Shown here piece after piece: positions 22,461 to 32,867 of a stretch of DNA of 64,000 nucleotides (positions within the stretch are counted from its first letter, which is position 1; each line of letters begins with the position of its first letter). Below the pieces are notes generated by a model. The model did no database searches and was not told the DNA's origin. It saw only the letters and a program-made list of their open reading frames with translations. Origin of the DNA: Ochotona curzoniae. Taxonomy: Eukaryota; Chordata; Mammalia; Lagomorpha; Ochotonidae. Where the stretch lies: NCBI RefSeq assembly GCF_017591425.1, contig NW_024466307.1, positions 7,827,001 to 7,891,000 of the forward strand, read 5' to 3'. The translations under genes and the position numbers were made by a program.

Positions 22461-22755
22461 GTTGGTAACAAAAAAAAAATCTATTAAAAAAAGAGAATGT
22501 AAGACCAAAAAAAAAAAGTGAAGATCGCTAAAAAATGTGACCTTCACTGAACACTGATCGGTGTCTTGGCCGTGAAAAAAAAAAAAAAAAAAAAAGCAAA
22601 TTAAAAGAGAAAGTCTTGCAGGCAGGATCAGTGCTTCTTTAGGAACAGTTCATGGAGCTTTCTTCCCAGGTCGGGGCGGCAGAGCGGCTGCGGCTCCGCG
22701 CTCGCGCTCGTCTCAGTGGTCTCGGTACAAAGACGGGCGGCCGGGGCCTGCCAGC
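22461..22755 (-). other. ARRDC3: ARRDC3 5' UTR (start inferred)
   Basis: The leader, read on the minus strand, is unusually U-rich: runs of 21 (22595-22575), 11, 7 and 9 U residues precede the ATG. It contains one upstream ATG with a 4-codon ORF. The upstream boundary is inferred from the CpG island and from the leader length of the human mRNA as I recall it. One stretch (TTTTTTTAATAG near 22480) resembles a splice acceptor, so an extra noncoding exon cannot be excluded. Confidence 0.6.
22639..22653 (-). CDS. 4-codon upstream ORF in the ARRDC3 leader
   Basis: ATG at 22653-22651 is followed by Asn-Cys-Ser and TAA. It is the only ATG between the probable transcription start and the main ATG. 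It has C at -3 and A at +4, a weak-to-moderate context, and lies about 190 nt upstream of the main start, far enough for reinitiation. A role in translation control is inference. Confidence 0.5.
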   Translation of the reverse strand: MNCS

Positions 22756-23060
22756 TCACTTTAACAGCAGCTTTGTGACAAACAAGCGCAGTGCGCAGGC
22801 GCGCGCCGCGCCGCCGCCGGGCTGCCCGCCCCGCGCGCTCCCGGCGGCCGGGCTCGCCCCCGGCGGCCGAGGAGCGGCGCGCGCGCCCCCGGCGGCTGAG
22901 GAGCGACGAGCGCGCCGTGCCCGCGGCTGGACGCGGCCAGGGGGCACGCAGGGGCTGCCCGGGCGGCAGGTGTGCCCAGCCGGCCCCGGGGCGCGGGAGG
23001 AGGCAGGCGTGGCCGCGCGCGGGCCCCGGCGCCGTGGGGTTTTGCCAACCGCCCTGGATG
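22640..23060 (-). promoter_or_regulatory. ARRDC3: ARRDC3 promoter CpG island
   Basis: A very GC- and CpG-rich block just upstream of exon 1, with many gcgc and cggcc repeats. Close to the presumed start are an NRF1-like palindromic core (tgcgcaggcgcg at about 22792-22803) and a FOXO-like GACAAACAAG at 22777-22785. No convincing TATA box was seen. Long open frames on both strands here (up to 266 codons) are a by-product of stop-poor GC-rich DNA. Confidence 0.8.
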
Positions 23061-24424
23061 AGAGGAGGCAAGGGAGGGTGGGGGGTGGGGAAGGGGAGCG
23101 AGGAACCGGTTGGGCCAGCGACTTGGTGGCTGGCTGCGCCTGGGCTAACGAATTTCACAGGAAAAAAGCAATAATAATAATAAAAAAAGGCAGGCCAGGG
23201 ATGAGACTGTTCGGAGGCGGGCGAGCTCTGGGCGTGGATGTAAAAATAATAGCAATAAACTGGTAGGCAGGGTGCAGAGGGCCGCAGCCCCTCCAGCGAG
23301 CCCGGGTCCCAGCCCGGAGGCTGGCCTTCTCTCACGACGAGGGACAGCGCCTTGGCCGCGTCCTCCGCGGGAGAAGAGGCAGTCCTTTGCTGAAGACCCT
23401 GCCCGCAGCCCGACACAGGGCATGGCATGACTAACCCGGTGCCCAGAGTGCCACCTTAGCAGAAAGGCGAGGGTGACGTGGCAGCCTGCTGACCTGATTG
23501 ACAACAGGGTCTCCCCACACCCCAAAAAATCTTGGTAACAAATTAGTGAAGGGGGTGAGGTGGCTTTAGAAAGGTAGTGTAGAGTGCATAGATGTTTTAA
23601 ATGATTTTATTGGGATTATGAATGCTGCAAAGCCTTGGTTTGCCGCATAGTGGTTCTGCTGCATCTTAAAGCCAAGAACTGAGTCATTTCTCTTTTTGAT
23701 TGTGAATGTTCTGGTTAACAAGACAGCAAAGGCTGCCGCACATGGTCCTGGCAGTCCGAGTCGAAGGGCACTAGCTCGGTGAGATGGCTGACAAGCCACG
23801 GGACTGCTTGCATGGAAAAGGTGGCTGAAGATGGTGGACCTCGGCGGCCGTGCTGGCCGTCAGACTCTGCATAAGACGTTTGTGTAGATTGAGCTTGTGA
23901 GGCCCGATGAACTGTACTCCGAGGTCTTGCTGTTTTAGACCAAACACGCTTGGATGCAGTTGGGTTTTCCTGGAGAAGGCGGTGTTGGGGACTCCAGAGC
24001 TGTGTCTGGAGGGATGTGTAATGCATAAACGCTGTGGACAGTGGGTGATGCCATTGATCTCAAAGTGTTAGACTGCTATGCGTGTTTCTGTGGTCTTTTT
24101 TCCCCCGTCTCTTGGCTGGCACCTGGTGGACCATCTCGGTAACGCACCTGGGACCTGGGCTAGTTGGCATGACGGATACTGCTTGTCCTTTTTCGCCCCC
24201 TAGTGGTGACGTTGTTAGGCTGTCTGCTTGCGCTCAGCACTGGCTCTCTGGTACCAAGAAGCAAGACAGAGATTTAAACACCCAGCACAGCGTGAGTACC
24301 TAAACTCATTACTACGTTTATAGTTAAAGTTACGAAGGGCAAGCAAGAATGGCAGTATTTTGGATTTTTTAGTGAGATTTCTCCAATTAGACTATAACTT
24401 ATTATTTTTTTTAAAGTAAGACTT
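23061..24424. other. Upstream flank of the ARRDC3 promoter
   Basis: GC content falls quickly after 23.1 kb. No SINE is present for 1.4 kb upstream of the island. No exon was recognised. Open frames up to about 126 codons overlap each other and are treated as chance. Confidence 0.4.
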
Positions 24425-24646
24425 AGGAGCTGGGATGGTGGCCAATTGTAGGATGTTCCTCCCATGGCGGTGCTGGCATTCTCTAGGTGCCCGTTCCACT
24501 TCCGATCCAGCTGCACTTAGGGCCTGGGAAGGCAGCGGAGCAGGGCCCAAGTCCTGGGGGAGTGACCAGCAGGGAGAAGCTCTCTCCCTGTCCCTCCTCT
24601 CTGTAAATCTGCCTTTCCAATAAAAATAAATAAATCTTTAAAAAAT
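24425..24646 (+). mobile_element. CSINE with internal deletion
   Basis: Head 'agctgggatggtggcc', then 'ccacttccgatccagctgc', then a jump to 'gaagctctctccctgtccc' and the tail 'aataaaaataaataaatctt'. About 100 bp of the middle is missing. Confidence 0.8.
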
Positions 24647-24663
24647 ATGAATTAGCTAAAAAC

Positions 24664-24995
24664 AGGACCCTGCACAATGGCTCGAAGTCTAAATCTTCAG
24701 TTTGCAAGCGTCGGGATCCCATACGGGCTCCAGTTCATGTCTCTGCTGCTCCACTTCGCATCCAGCTCCCTGCTTGTGGCCTGAGAAAGCCAGGGTGGAG
24801 GGTGGCCTAAAGCCTTGGCACCCTGCACCCACCTGGGGGACCCAGGAGAAGCCTCTGGCATGGGATCGGTTCAGCTCTGCCTTTTGCAGCCAGTTCAGGA
24901 GTGAACCAGTGGACAGAAGATCTTTCTCTCTGTCCCTCCTTCTTTCCATGAATCTGCCTTTCTGGTAAAAATAAATAAATCTTAAAAAAAAAAAA
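24664..24995 (+). mobile_element. CSINE, second of a direct pair
   Basis: Full-length plus-strand copy starting 17 bp after the previous SINE tail, from 'accctgcacaatggctcg' to 'aataaataaatcttaaaaaa'. The two lie head to tail. Confidence 0.85.
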
Positions 24996-24998
24996 GAA

Positions 24999-25499
24999 AG
25001 TTGTAAGCAAAAGCAGTAGGACCATGTTCTGATGGTTTGAGCCTGACTTTGGTCCCCTCCCCTTGTAATCCCTGTGTGAAGGGCCGGCTGTCGGGCCGCT
25101 GGGAGCGCAGTGGGGTGGCCGTTAGCCCGGCTGCCTGGCCCGCTGCCCTTGGGCCCCCGCTGGGCTTTGCACTACATTTAAGCTTCTCCACTTTGCCAAC
25201 GAAGCCTATGTCTCATATGCCACTTCCTCCCACTCTGCTGCTAACTGTGTGCTCCGGTCAGGAGCGGCTTCTGCCCCTTTGTTAGCTTGTCTCATGGTTG
25301 CACACTGCTTTCGAGCCCGGAATGGCACCCAGCATCCCACTGCTGTCTTCTTGCCCTTCAACCAGCCCTCCTTAGTCTGACTTGGCACAGCTGGGGAGAC
25401 GGAAAAACTAACTTCTCTTCCAGCTTCTCAAGTAGGAATCTCTTCTTATGGCATATCCTTTTTGAATTTTCAATCAAGTGGCTATTCTACTTTGGCATG
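24999..25499. other. Single-copy intergenic sequence
   Basis: Moderately GC-rich, with no transposon or exon recognised. Confidence 0.35.
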
Positions 25500-25688
25500 T
25501 AGAAGTGTTCGGTGGCTGCGGGCTCCGGTACCTGGGCCCCTGGCACCGATGGCGGATACCCAGACTGCATACCTGGCCTCTGGCTTCTGCCGGGCCTGCT
25601 TTGGGTGTTGCAGGCATGGGGAGTGGACCAGCAGATGAAAATTCCCTCCTAATCATGCTGCCTTTCAAATAAATCAGTCTTTTTGCAA
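25500..25688 (+). mobile_element. CSINE fragment, partial
   Basis: Shows the 3' two thirds of the element ('cctctggcttctgccgg', 'gggagtggaccagcagatg', 'cctttcaaataaatcagtc') and lacks a clear head. Confidence 0.55.
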
Positions 25689-25828
25689 ATTATTTTGAGC
25701 TCACTCTTACGAACTCTCAAAACCCAACAAGGGAAAATTATTAAAATATGTAATATTGAGATAGGACAAACGTACTACCAAGTTGAGTTTCTCACACATC
25801 AACTATAGAAACAAAAGCAACTGATTTT

Positions 25829-25945
25829 AATGACTCAGGCTATCTGTGTGGGAGATCCAGAGGGAGCTCCTGGCTCCAGGTTTCAGCCAGGCTCAGCCCT
25901 GTCTGTTGTAGAAGTGAACTAGGAGATGGAAGATCTTTTTCATTT
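25829..25945 (+). mobile_element. CSINE 3' fragment
   Basis: Starts within the element ('ctgtgtgggagatccagagg') and runs to 'gaactaggagatggaagatc'. It faces the next, oppositely oriented copy tail to tail. Confidence 0.65.
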
Positions 25946-25969
25946 CCTTTAATCTTTTTTTCTTTTTCT

Positions 25970-26277
25970 AAAAGACTTATTTGTTTTTATTGGGAGGTCA
26001 GATTTACAGAGAAAGGAGAGACGGAGAGGAAGGTCTTCCATCCACTGGTTCACTCCCCAAGTGGCTGCAATGTCTAGATGTAAGCCGATCCAAAGCCAGG
26101 AGCCAGGAGCTTCCTCCGGGGCTCCCACGTGGTTGTAGGCATTGGGCCATCCTCAAGTGTTTTCCCAGGCCACATGCAGGGTGAGAAGTGGAGCAGTGGG
26201 GATATGAACCAGAGCCCATAGGAGATCATGGCGCAGGCAAGGGAAGGACTTTAGCCACTAGGCTATCGTGAGGGGCT
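25970..26277 (-). mobile_element. CSINE, minus-strand copy
   Basis: Full length from tail (gacttatttgtttttattgg) to head (tagccactaggctatcgtg). A short direct repeat (ttaatctt) lies on both sides, at about 25950 and 26285. Confidence 0.85.
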
Positions 26278-26644
26278 CTATCTTTTAATCTTAAAAAAAT
26301 CCTTTTACAAAGTTGATTAAGTTAGAGGACTGAAAATGCCCAAGGCCTCGGTGAGGAAGGCCTCCCTGGGGAGTGCTGCAGAGTGCATGGTACCTGATGG
26401 TGTGGGCACCATGGAGTATGCGCAGAGTGCGACACAAGCCAGTGTGGCCTGCAATGACAGGAGGTCAGGAAGGCTCCTCGGGGGATCAGTAAGCTTGGCT
26501 CACGGCAGAAGCTGGAGACTGAGGATGCAGTTGGCGTGGCACTGGGCTGAAGCCATGTTTCTCCTTTATAGATGTACAGGATATGGCACGTTGCCCCCGG
26601 GGCCGAATGTCCCTGAGATTGTGTGCTTTCGGGTGTGAGGCAGA
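26278..26644. other. Single-copy intergenic sequence
   Basis: A 100-codon plus-strand frame (26336-26638) is open but has no recognisable domain and ends next to a MIR. Not called. Confidence 0.35.
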
Positions 26645-26880
26645 AGTGGGCGAGAAGATCATTGCTTCAATGCCTGGACTAAAAGCCTGTTTTTATGGCA
26701 GGTACTATGCTTTCATCACATTATCTTATTTGGTCTTCTTAATGGGTCTATGAAGTAAACACTGCTTTGTACATTTTGTAGGCAAGGAAACAGGCTTAGC
26801 GCAGTTCCGGAAGTTGCTCACACTCAAGCCGCTGGTACGTGGTGCCAGGATCTGGCCTGTGTTCTGCCTCATTGAGCTAA
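26645..26880 (+). mobile_element. MIR SINE, ancient
   Basis: Contains the MIR core order: 'ggcaggtactatgctttcatc', 'attatcttatttggtc', 'ttgtaggcaaggaaacaggc', 'aagttgctcacactc', 'gtgccaggatctggcc'. Confidence 0.75.
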
Positions 26881-26999
26881 CTGGAAAGGCCAAACAGGAG
26901 GCTTGGTGATCCATCAGCGAAGTGTGCCACCTGCGAAGTGCCTTCCGCCCCTGGCCACCCCTCGCTGGGCCTGGCTTTTATGTTTCCTGTGTGCACAGC

Positions 27000-27195
27000 A
27001 CCTTTTAGGATCCTCTTCCTGCCAGTTTTAAATGCCAGTTTTTGCACATTTATTACCTTTCCAATAGTACTCCAAGGCTCTGGCACTTGGTGGCTCTTGT
27101 CTGGAGTACTGAAGTGTTCATCGCTCGTGCCTGTAGCCCTTAGCAGGGTAGCTGGCACGTAATGCACACTCAGTAAATGCTTATTCATACGTGAT
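27000..27195 (+). mobile_element. MIR or L2 3' remnant
   Basis: Ends 'agctggcacgtaatgcacactcagtaaatgc', the shared MIR/L2-type end ('tggcacatagtaggcactcaataaatg'). Confidence 0.5.
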
Positions 27196-27431
27196 GGACT
27201 GATCATGGAACATTATCTTTAAGCCGTTTTCCGTTGTAGGGCTGTAGATTTTATGGGCCATTTTCCCAGATATCCACATGAAACTGGTGAGTTTACAATA
27301 ACACTGAATTCCCAACTATCATAGCATGGCATACTGTGCAATTCTTTAAATAAGGACCACTGGCATTTGCTAAAGAGATTTTGTTTGGTTGTTTATTCTT
27401 TGTATAATATTTATAAATAATCTACAGAGTT

Positions 27432-27562
27432 TTTTTTTAAAAGAAGAATTATTTACTTATTTGAAAGTTAGAGTTAGAGGCAGAGAAGGAAGTTCACTTC
27501 TCTGACGGTGCAGTGGCCAGAGGTGGAGCCTCTGAACTTGCACCGGTGCCATGCGGGGAGGA
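27432..27562 (-). mobile_element. CSINE fragment, old
   Basis: Tail-side piece only: 'aattatttacttatttgaaa' followed by 'gttagaggcagagaagg'. Confidence 0.6.
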
Positions 27563-28464
27563 TTAGCTTGCTGTGCCCTCGTGCAGGTGTTGACGAGGGC
27601 TTTGAAAGCAATTCTGAGATAATAGGTAAAAATCCTGTTCAGCATTCAGTGATCCTATCACAAGATTAAACCAGATGCTATCATTCAAGTATTCTTGATA
27701 CTGCGGTCTACAATGAAAAAGAAACAATTTGTAATCCACAAGATGGGACAAACCAGGTTTTTCCCAAGGCCTGAGATCAAAAGTTAGGTAACTTTCAAGT
27801 AGTGTAATTGTTTCAAGGTCATTGGAAGTCCTTTTAATGAAAAAGGCTGTTTCTGTTGGGCAGGTGCAGGTGGGGGTCAGAGGGAGGCAGTGCGTTAGGT
27901 CTGTCTTGACAATACTTACTTGTTTTTGTTAGCAGATCTTTGGATATAAGCAGGATTTTTTTGTTTTGTTTTTTTACAAAAAGGAACACTTGCATTTGTA
28001 GGACTTTTCAGAGACTTTTGCCTTTAAATTGATGTCAAAATGTGCTTATTAATTTTAAATTGCAAAGTTCCCTTAACAGAAGTTTGAGTGAAGAAATATT
28101 TTAGGCTCTGGCTTAAAAAATTAAGGTCCTTTTGAGCATTCCCAATGGCTAACAAATGAAATGATTCTTGTTCCCAAAGTACAACAGCCCATAAACTTTC
28201 TCAATTGAATCGTCTACGAGTGATGTTCTCGCTATCCAGCTCCTTATTAAGAACTCAGTCACTGGCTGGGTTAATTAGAGATAAGTAATATAAGTTGATA
28301 TTAATCATCCTTCTGCCAGAATAAATTAACCTTTTTAGTTCAGATTTTCTGAAATTCCCAGCCTTAGCAGACACTGTTCTTGAGGCATTCAATAGCCTCA
28401 TAAAATCTAAAGCTCACTTGAACTTGGAAATATCAATTGCAAACAGAATTCTGAAGCATAATGA
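27563..28464. other. AT-rich single-copy sequence
   Basis: Between a SINE fragment and a MIR remnant. No exon or repeat was recognised. Confidence 0.35.
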
Positions 28465-28600
28465 TCGCAGAGATTGGCTCAGTGGGAGAAGCCCGATTCA
28501 GGCACCTTGCAGGCCTGCTTCCTCTAGGCTGTGTGACCCAGAAAAGTTATCTCGGAGTCTTCCTGACTTGGCTTACACAGTGAGGTGGGTTAGATCTCCC
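28465..28600 (+). mobile_element. MIR-type remnant
   Basis: 'attggctcagtgggagaag', then 'ggctgtgtgacccagaaaag' and 'gtgaggtgggttaga' follow the MIR order (tRNA-like head, 'gctgtgtgaccttgggcaag'). Confidence 0.55.
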
Positions 28601-29449
28601 TCGACTTGGGGCAGTCAGATAGGGTAACTCCTGCAGCTGTGCATGTCCGGAATTTGGGGGGTTTTAGTAGTATTTTGAAAGATGATGATGGCAGAAGGTT
28701 TCACTGTCCACTATGGATGCTCATGGACCACTAATATCCCAGAGTCCTTTCCCTGGCTGCTTTGTTCACCTTGCGGGGACGGAAATGACGACACAAACGT
28801 GTATGAGATACAGTTCCGGCTGCCTCTGGCCTCCACAGTTGCACATCCCAGGGAGCAGAAGTGTCTGTCAGCCCACGAGAGCGGAGCTCACAGAGGCAGC
28901 TCAGGGTGGAGACTGATGGCAAGCAGGGCAGTTTCCCTGCAGAGAGGAACGCGTCTTGACATCAGCTTATGCACAGGCTGACTATTAGTTCATCTGCTCT
29001 TATAAGGCAAAAGTGATACAGTGGATTTCATCAGAGGTAATTTGGGAAAGATTCAAACATTTGGCTTTAATTAGAAAAGCAAGAAAATATATCAGAACTA
29101 GATTCCACTTGGGCAGGCTTTGTTTATCCTTCTCCTCTTGAGTTCGAGCCAAAAATCCTCAGTTTTGAGTAGTTCTCAAATGTTTCTCCAAATTTGGGCA
29201 GAGCCTTTGGCCTATTTAGAGAGAGATGCAGCTTAGTTCAGTTTTGGAGGAGCCAGATGGGGGACATGCATGTCAGGACCCCCGAGCTGGGGGGAGTGGC
29301 AGAGCAGGAGAGGGCGGGAGTGGCTCCCAGTGAGTGTCCCACTGGTGCACGGAGGTGGAGGAAAGCCCCATCCGGGCACTGGCAATTCTCCTGGCCCAGA
29401 CTGTATGTGCTTAGCAAAGGTCCAAGCTGGGACCTGCTACGTGATACCC
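28601..29449. other. Single-copy intergenic sequence
   Basis: Includes a G-rich stretch at 29250-29400. No exon or RNA gene was recognised. Confidence 0.35.
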
Positions 29450-29708
29450 CTTAGGAGCCCTGGCACATGTCACAGCTGACCCAGCCCCCTGCCGATGAAC
29501 CTGGGCAGGTGGCAGAGGATGGTCCACGTGCTCAGCCTCTGCACATGTGTGCGGATACAGTTCCAAGGCCAGGGGCCTGATACAGCCTCGACTTTTTATG
29601 TCCATTTGGAGGGTGGACCAGGAGATGGAAGATTTTCCTCCCGTTCTCTCTTGTTCTCTTTGTAACTCTGCCTTTCAGATGAACAGATTTTATTATTATT
29701 ATTTTTTT
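29450..29708 (+). mobile_element. CSINE, diverged
   Basis: Diverged 5' part, then 'gtggaccaggagatggaag' and 'gtaactctgcctttcag'. The tail has been replaced by a TTATTATT run near 29690. Confidence 0.55.
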
Positions 29709-29952
29709 AAGTAAGTTAGGTGTGAGAGGTAGCATTTAGGACAGAGCTGAGTTGCTGCAGATTTGAGAGGAGAATGGGGTGTGGGCTTCTGGGGAGCCCA
29801 AGACATACAGCTCAGACTGCAGACCGAGAAGAGGCTTGGTTAGAGAAAGACTTGGACTAACAAAAATGTCTCCTGGGAGATTTTCAAAATTAATGTTTTG
29901 AATAGATGACAATGACATGGCTGTAGCATAACGCATGAGTCAGAGAAGTCTC

Positions 29953-30245
29953 TCTTTTTTTTAAAGATTTAGTTACTTATTTTTGAAAGGCCGTTACAGA
30001 GAGGGTCGGGGAGAGACACAGAGTTAGATGTTGTAGCTGTTGGCTCACTCCCCAGATGGCATGGTCACCCAGGACGGGACCAGGTGGAAGCCAGCCGCCT
30101 GGAACTCCTGGGTCTCCTTGGCTGCAGGTACCAACTGCTCAGGTGTATTTGCTGGAAGTCAGATTGGAAGTGGGGCAGCTGGGACTCTAACCAGTGCTTC
30201 TATGGGATTCTAGTGTTTCAGGGGCTAGCCTAGCCTGATGCACTA
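29953..30245 (-). mobile_element. CSINE, minus-strand copy
   Basis: Tail side 'ttttaaagatttagttactt', then 'ggctcactccccagatggc', through to head sequence 'tgatgcactacagtgtcag'. Confidence 0.75.
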
Positions 30246-30257
30246 CAGTGTCAGCCT

Positions 30258-30606
30258 CCAGACAGGCCTTCTTTTCCTATTGGAAAGTCGGATCCATAGA
30301 GAGGAGGGTCAGAGAGGAAAGTCTTCCCTCTGGTTATTCACTCCCCAAGTGGTCACAACGGCCGCAGTTGCGCCAGTCCGAAGCCAGGAGTGCTTCTGAA
30401 TGTCCCGTGCATGCGCAGAGTCCCAAGGCTTTGGGCCATCCCCAACTGCTTTCCCAGGCCACAAACAGGGAGCTGGATGGGAAGTGGAGCTGCCGGGATT
30501 AGAACTGGCGCCCACATGGGATCCTGGCGCGTGCAAGGTGAGGACTTTAGTGTATGTGCTGCCGAAGCGAGCACGCAAGGCGAGGACTTTAGCCTATCGG
30601 CAGCTC
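30258..30606 (-). mobile_element. Chimeric CSINE with an embedded U6 snRNA 5' end
   Basis: Minus-strand CSINE whose body is normal from the tail end (ttcctattggaaagtcggat) to the 'gcgcgtgcaaggtgaggactttag' head region. The next 24 bases are U6 sequence, and then a second SINE head piece (gcaaggcgaggactttagcc) appears. Read 5' to 3' on the minus strand the order is partial SINE head, U6 nt 1-29, SINE from about nt 25 to the tail. Confidence 0.85.
30546..30574 (-). pseudogene. U6 snRNA 5' end fragment (29 nt) inside the SINE
   Basis: On the minus strand it begins GTGCTCGCTTCGGCAGCACA, the 5' end of U6 snRNA including the 5' stem-loop, and continues to ACTAAA. 28 of 29 positions match U6 as I know it. 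It starts exactly at U6 nucleotide 1. The last five bases (CTAAA) are shared with the SINE sequence, giving microhomology at the junction. Confidence 0.85.
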
Positions 30607-30780
30607 ATGATTTTGATTAACCTCATTTCTGATCATTTGGCTGAGGTGTGGAATGCCACGATTCTCTATTGCAATTTAGTTTTGTTCTCTTTTTTTGTAT
30701 TTTGTAATAAGCAGCTTTGAAATTATATAAATAAGTCTGTTGGTATCAAAAAATTCAAACTTTCATCTTGTTTACTTCAG

Positions 30781-30846
30781 TTATATTGCTATATAGTTAT
30801 ATATAATATATAGTATAGCTATATATTATAGTTATATAACTATATC
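30781..30846. repeat. AT-rich palindromic tract
   Basis: Almost pure A/T with a perfect 16-bp palindrome, atagttatataactat, at 30828-30843 and several overlapping imperfect ones. Confidence 0.7.
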
Positions 30847-30886
30847 TGCTGTATTCAATAGAATTATTATTTATCAGTTTGTCAAG

Positions 30887-31193
30887 GCTTTGTTAGTTTG
30901 TTTGAAAGACAGAACTAGACACTAGGTGCGAATTCTTCCATCTGTTGATTCACTCAGCAAACAGCTTTAATAGCCAGAGCTGGGCCAGGTGGGAGCTGGG
31001 AGCCAGAAATTCCATTTGTGTCTTCAATGTGGTTGGGCAGGACACAAATGCTTGGGCTATGATCCATTGCCTCCCAGGAACATGAGCAGAAGCCTGGGAT
31101 GGGGAGTAGAGCAGAAACTTGGCCCTAGGCATTCTGAAATGGGAATGTGGGTTCTCCAGCAGCAGCTTAACCTGTTAAGCCACAGCACACACC
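30887..31193 (-). mobile_element. CSINE, old minus-strand copy
   Basis: 'tttgtttgaaagacagaac', 'ccatctgttgattcactc' and the head 'aacctgttaagccacagc' mark a diverged full-length copy. Confidence 0.75.
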
Positions 31194-31464
31194 CCTGTTG
31201 TTGTTTATTTGGATGTTCATTTATCTTACATTTGGTCATTTCTAGCTGTCTGCTGTGTTTCTTAACTCCACCATTCTGTGAAAACTTCCTTGTTTTTTAA
31301 TCCCAGGAGATGTTTGAACCTTCCTTGTTCTGGATCTAGAATCAGCATTTATTCAGGAGACTTTTAGTGAGGAATGGGGTTTAGAAGTCAGGATCTGAAT
31401 GAGTGTTCTCCGTGCTATCGGGCGTGCTTGTTCCTAGACCATCTGAGTGAATAGACACTTGTGT

Positions 31465-31985
31465 CATTGATGTCCGTTTATTTGGAAGGCAGGTACACTT
31501 GTGCACAGAAGAGAACTCCCATCAGATGACTCACTCTCTAAATATCTGTGCTGAGAAGCTGAGCACTCAATCTGGGTCTGCCATGTAGGCGGTAGGGCCC
31601 AACCTCTGCCTTCCCAGGGTCTGCGTTGGCAAGGACTCAGAGCTGCCAATCAGCTCAGATACCTGTAGGCCAAACCCCTGCCTCTTACATGGGCTGTGTA
31701 TAAAAACTGCGAGGGAGACGCAGGCCTTCAGCTGCTGTGGAGTGCCGTGGGATCTGATTAGAGACAATCTACACGCCGGTATCGCCTAGGTCTGGGCCAA
31801 GCCGCAGCCAGGAGCTGGGGGCTTCACTCTGATCTCCCCTGGGCATGACAGGAACTCAGTTTCTTGAGCCAGCACCACTGCTCCCAAGGTCCACGTTAGT
31901 AGGAAATCAGAGAGTTCAGAGCTGGTACTCTGTCCTCGCCAACAAGCCAGCAGTCTTAACTGCTAGCTAGGTCAAATGCCCTCCC
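31465..31985 (-). mobile_element. CSINE-type element, old and possibly composite
   Basis: Tail side 'gtttatttggaaggcagg' and 'gatgactcactctctaaat', with SINE-like motifs continuing to 'taactgctagctaggtc'. At about 520 bp it is longer than one SINE, and a second 'gtctgggccaagccgcagcc' block at 31790 suggests two merged copies. Confidence 0.55.
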
Positions 31986-32867
31986 TTTGCATCTTTATAA
32001 TGCTTTCCTTGACACTAGCCCGGACACGTTGATGTACTAGGTGAATGCTCCAGAATGTAACTGACCCTCATCACTGCCGTTCCCTACGTAAAAAGCCTTC
32101 CTCACCCCACGGGGCCAGCTCCCCTCCCCCGGACTCTGCAGTTCATTTGGCTTCTCCTGTCCTTCTGGGCACACCTTCCGTCTCCCTTCTGTCATCTGTG
32201 AGGTTGAGCAAATGAAGCGAAGAGTACCAATAGAAACACTTCCCCATTTCCTGTACAAAACCTTCCGTACGATCGATGTAACCCGACAGAAATGCCGTGA
32301 GCTGGGTTGTATGCACAGGGTGAATACACTTGTTGAGTAATTTCTTGTTGAGCAGATATGGATTCAGTTCAATACATGTGTTATTTCAAGCACTGAGGAG
32401 CCAGTGGTCACAAATTCTCCTGGCTTTGATCTTGGGCTTTTAGTAGTGGAGTTGGATGAGCCAGACAACATGTTGGCTTGGAGCGCAGCTTCATGCAGTG
32501 AAGCACATGCTGCCGAGAGATCCCGTCCAGGGATGGGGCGAGCTCTTGCACCTGCTGCAGTAGCAGGGTAAACCTGGGGGACCGAATGGGAAGAGATGCA
32601 GGGGTGTCCCATGTGGCTGAGCAGTCGCATGCCCACAGCAGACAGTGTGTTTTGGGTTTCAGAGCCCAGACTGGGCTAGAGAGTAACCCAACCCTTCACC
32701 CTCCCACCCCCAGCAAAGCTTCGTGAGCCTCTTGCTGTTTAACCCTGACAGTCACGTACCACACTCAGGTCCCGACGGATTTTCCTTTGCAGCCTCAGTT
32801 CTTAACAAAAGCAACACGAGTGACTTCATCAGTAACCAATGATGCATTGTCTTTTCTAGATGTTTTG
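31986..32867. other. Single-copy intergenic sequence
   Basis: No exon, RNA gene or transposon was recognised. Confidence 0.35.

Noticed and set aside
22628..23428. 266-codon minus-strand and 204-codon plus-strand open frames at the ARRDC3 promoter
   Set aside because: Both lie in a stop-poor CpG island, overlap each other, are Ala/Arg/Gly/Pro-rich and have no domain.
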